This document shows positions 51,652 to 53,635 of a DNA stretch of 53,635 bases, piece after piece. The notes below the pieces were generated by a model. The model was not told the DNA's origin and searched no databases. It worked only from the letters and a program-made list of their open reading frames with translations. The DNA is from Myxococcales bacterium (lineage in GTDB: Bacteria > Myxococcota > Myxococcia > Myxococcales > JAJYLH01). Each line of letters begins with the position of its first letter. Within the stretch, counting starts at the first letter, position 1. Position numbers and translations under genes: made by a program. The DNA is taken from the NCBI GenBank assembly GCA_021787845.1, contig JAJYLH010000041.1, positions 1-53,635 of the forward strand, in the 5' to 3' direction.

Positions 51652-51795
51652 CGATGCCTTCCGGTCGACGCACATGCCTCGATGCTGGAGCCGGACAGGT
51701 CAGTATCCGGGCTCGCCCGGAACACCGCGCCTCACCCGGACGCTTTCGTGACGGGCTCCAACTGATGGGAAGGGTATGTCAGCCGGACGGGCGCG
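51652..51795. repeat. Decayed inverted-repeat element with hairpin pair
   Basis: A left end like the 131-bp family (GATGCCTTCCGGTCGACGCA) is followed by GGAG plus CCGGACAGGTCAGTATCCGG at 51691-51710. A weaker right hairpin with CTCC lies at 51736-51759, and CAGCCGG near 51780 may mark the right end. The arms have diverged. Confidence 0.4.
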
Positions 51796-51816
51796 GTCCC
51801 TTCTCTTGTCGACGAG

Positions 51817-52242
51817 CTATCTGATGAAGTAGCCGGACACGCGCCATTTGCCGTCCTTGTCGAGCATCGGCGTGACGGTCTCCACCGCGGACTTCTTGTG
51901 GGCGAACGAGGTGTCGAACTGGACGACGACGTACTGCCCGTCCGGGGCGCCGGGGGCGTGCGTCGTGAAGGTTGCGCTCGTCACCCTGCGCGACCCGACC
52001 TTGCCGAGCGGCGCGCGCGCGCCGTTGAGCATCTGCTCCCACTGCTCGCGGGTGACGGCGCCCTTGAAGTACGTGGCCGCTTCTTTCCAGCTCGCGCCGT
52101 ACCTGCCGTGGTCGACGAGCTTGACCCACGCCTCGGCGGCTGCGACCGCGGCCTTCTTCTTGGCGGCCTCGCCGGTCGCGGCGGCACGGGCGAGCGGCAC
52201 CAGCGTCGCAATCATCAACGCCGCCACGAAACTTCTGCGCAT
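51817..52242 (-). CDS. DUF4019-family exported protein
   Basis: The ATG at 52242 follows GGAGGCAGCG and gives 141 residues with a signal peptide (MRRSFVAALMIATLVPLARA). The mature part, AAEAWVKLVDHGRYGASWKEAATYFKGAVTREQWEQML through YVVVQFDTSFAHKKSAVETVTPMLDKDGKWRVSGYFIR, is the full DUF4019 pattern. It is a small periplasmic domain of unknown role. It is probably a single-gene unit. Confidence 0.88.
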   Translation of the reverse strand: MRRSFVAALMIATLVPLARAAATGEAAKKKAAVAAAEAWVKLVDHGRYGASWKEAATYFKGAVTREQWEQMLNGARAPLGKVGSRRVTSATFTTHAPGAPDGQYVVVQFDTSFAHKKSAVETVTPMLDKDGKWRVSGYFIR

Positions 52243-52659
52243 CGCTGCCTCCGATGGGCGCCGACAACGCGCCATCGGGATGTACCGTAGGCCAGGCTCG
52301 TGCTCCCGGTCAAGCTTGGGCTCGACGGGCGGAGTCTGATGTCCATCCCATGCCGAACCTGAGCGCGGAAACCGGCGGGGGCTGCTTGTCCGGTCGACCC
52401 CACCAGCGGCCCGCCACCACGGACTTGCACGCGTTCTCGTCCAGGTGTAGTCAACCGGAAGAGCAGTCCGGCGGGAAATACTCGCGCCCGGATGCTTGTT
52501 CCGCGCGATTGCGCCGGATTTCGGCGCGTCGAGCGAGGAGGTCGCTCGTCGATGGCGTCTGCTTCCCGGACGGATTCGTCGCCCAACGGTCGCGGTTTGC
52601 GCGACGAGTTTCCCGGAGCCGATCGGATTACCGTGGTAGACCTCCGACGAGGAGTCACG
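52243..52659. other. Divergent intergenic region with one short element
   Basis: This 417-bp gap lies between the start codons of the DUF4019 and YdeI-like genes. Apart from the 88-bp inverted-repeat element at 52380-52467 and its flanks, I see no gene and no strong promoter pair. Confidence 0.45.
52372..52475. mobile_element. 88-bp inverted-repeat element of the 131-bp family
   Basis: The ends GCTGCTTGTCCGGTCGACC and, in reverse, ACTGCTCTTCCGGTTGACT belong to the TATCCGGTTGAC family. CCGGCGGG occurs at 52372-52379 and again at 52468-52475, an 8-bp direct repeat, although one extra G separates the left copy from the conserved end. It is the shortest member in the window. Confidence 0.6.
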
Positions 52660-53124
52660 ATGGCCCGCCGCTCGACGACGACACCCTCCCCGCACCCGGA
52701 TGTCACGACCCGCGACCAGTGGCGCGCCTGGCTCGAGCAGAACCACCTCACCACGTTCGATGTCTGGATCGTCACCGGCACCGCCGCACCAGACGAGACC
52801 GTCCTGGGATACGAAGACGCGTTCGAGGAAGCGCTGTACTTCGGCTGGGTCGAGGTCGCGACCCGCCGAGGTCCTCTCGGGCATACGGCTCGGCAATTCC
52901 GGCGGTCCCCGGGCTACTGGCCGGAGGACTATCGACGGCCGGTGACGGAGATGCTCGCCCAGCTCAAGGCGGATTCCAACGCATGGCTGGGGTTTCGGCG
53001 CATGAGCCCCGTGCGTCGGCGCGCGGAGCTGCGCTGGATTCTGCAAGCGAGGAGCGGCGAGGGGCGCAAGCACCGATACTCCCAGGTGGTCGCCCGCCTG
53101 CTCCAAGACGCGCGAGGGGACTGA
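52660..53124 (+). CDS. YdeI/OmpD-associated-family protein
   Basis: The ATG at 52660 has GAGGAG upstream and gives 154 residues. RDQWRAWLEQNHLTTFDVWIVTG and YEDAFEEALYFGWVEV match the N-terminal YdeI pattern (WLEENH... and EALCFGWID in relatives). ARQFRRSPGYWPEDYRRPVTEML corresponds to the QRFTPR...W region. The family is small, cytoplasmic and of unclear function, linked to stress in enterobacteria. The C-terminus is shortened compared with the usual 190 to 200 residues. Confidence 0.75.
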   Translation: MARRSTTTPSPHPDVTTRDQWRAWLEQNHLTTFDVWIVTGTAAPDETVLGYEDAFEEALYFGWVEVATRRGPLGHTARQFRRSPGYWPEDYRRPVTEMLAQLKADSNAWLGFRRMSPVRRRAELRWILQARSGEGRKHRYSQVVARLLQDARGD

Positions 53125-53158
53125 CCGCGCGGCCGGTCATCCCGCAATCAGCGCCGTC

Positions 53159-53635
53159 TTTCCTGGATCGACGAGGCGCGGATCTCGCCCGGACGCCATC
53201 TTCCGCCGATCGGCACCGAGCCGATCCGGCAAAAGTGCCATCTTTCGCGGATCGGCATCGAGCCGATCCGGCTAAAGTGCCATCTTTCGCGGATCGACGA
53301 GGCGTGGATCTCGCTCGGACGCCATCTTTCGCGGATCGTCGTCGAGCCGATCCGGCAAAGGTGGCGTCTTCCGCGGATCGACGACGCGCGGATCTCGCCC
53401 GGACGCCATCTTTCGCGGATCGTCGTCGAGCCGATCCGGCAAAGGTGGCGTCTTTCGCGGATCGACGAGGCGCCGATCTCGCCCGGACGCCATCTTCCGC
53501 GGATCGTCGTCGAGCCGATCCGGCAAAGGTGGCGTCTTTCGCGGATCGACGTCGAGCCGATCCGGCAAAGGTGGCGTCTTTCGCGGATCGACGAGGCGTG
53601 GATCTCGCCCGGACGCCATCTTCCGCGGATCGTCG
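53159..53635. repeat. 42-bp tandem repeat array running off the window
   Basis: Eleven full 42-bp units and 15 bp of a twelfth are present. Two main types alternate: one contains ATCGACGAGGCGCGGATCTC, the other ATCGTCGTCGAGCCGATCCG. All start TTTCGCGG or a close variant. The unit is a multiple of three, so several frames stay open; on the minus strand it would read DPRKMASGRDPRLV and DPRKTPPLPDRLDD from 53619 to 53272, with a TAG there. The array starts about 35 bp after the YdeI-like gene. The right border is outside the window. Confidence 0.9.

Noticed and set aside
53272-53619. Protein-coding gene made of DPRK repeats
   Set aside because: The frame is open only because 42 is a multiple of three. 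The repeat array continues beyond the in-frame stop, other frames are also open, and no start with a ribosome binding site is visible. It is kept as a repeat array and a question.
1-53635. tRNA, rRNA or other structured RNA genes
   Set aside because: I looked for cloverleaf-like patterns and conserved rRNA stretches in the intergenic regions and recognised none. A covariance-model search would be decisive.

Overview
The window is a high-GC, gene-dense stretch of bacterial chromosome. Its style points to the Myxococcota (former Deltaproteobacteria). The signs are many predicted lipoproteins and secreted proteins with Cys-rich or D/A/G/T-rich linkers, one-component and two-component regulators scattered among housekeeping genes, GTG/TTG starts behind GGAG-type ribosome binding sites, and many short inverted-repeat elements between genes. 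The phylum assignment is inference; no rRNA gene is present.

Left part (1-15.5 kb): a surface or secreted-protein region. It holds a roughly 2,018-residue Cys-rich lipoprotein (minus), a beta-propeller lipoprotein (minus), a divergent SGNH-hydrolase-like membrane protein (plus), a large polytopic membrane protein (minus), and a secreted tail-fibre-like protein with decapeptide repeats (plus).

Middle part (15.7-35.3 kb): metabolism, envelope and signalling. In order there are an SDR oxidoreductase; a tandem of a degenerate histidine kinase and an NtrC-type sigma-54 activator; a HupE/UreJ-like membrane protein; a small protein overlapping a nucleotidyltransferase; a CDF metal transporter; RidA; a Nudix protein; PlsC; MprF; and a PAS hybrid histidine kinase. 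Next come a zinc-ribbon/DUF2325-like protein coupled to a PHA-system protein, then DoxX, a POT peptide transporter, and a 688-residue unknown membrane protein.

Right part (35.6-53.6 kb): a very large choice-of-anchor/vWA-like lipoprotein, a GH31 glycosidase lipoprotein, and an HD-GYP response regulator translationally coupled to a Suppressor-of-fused-domain protein. These are followed by an RlmI-like rRNA methyltransferase, then cmk and rpsA separated by two exported or membrane genes. The end holds a small Cys-rich lipoprotein, a DUF4019 protein, a YdeI-like protein, and a 42-bp tandem repeat array running off the window.

The most unusual content is intergenic. Two 226-bp elements differ at only 4 positions and have related terminal inverted repeats; each is flanked by its own perfect 8-bp target duplication. 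A diverged third copy is interrupted by a different 131-bp element with 26-bp perfect inverted repeats and its own 8-bp duplication. These elements, and several simpler ones, carry a pair of inverted 20-nt hairpins, often with GGAG at the foot, like REP doublets (REPINs/BIMEs). No transposase gene is present, so they look non-autonomous and mobilised in trans.
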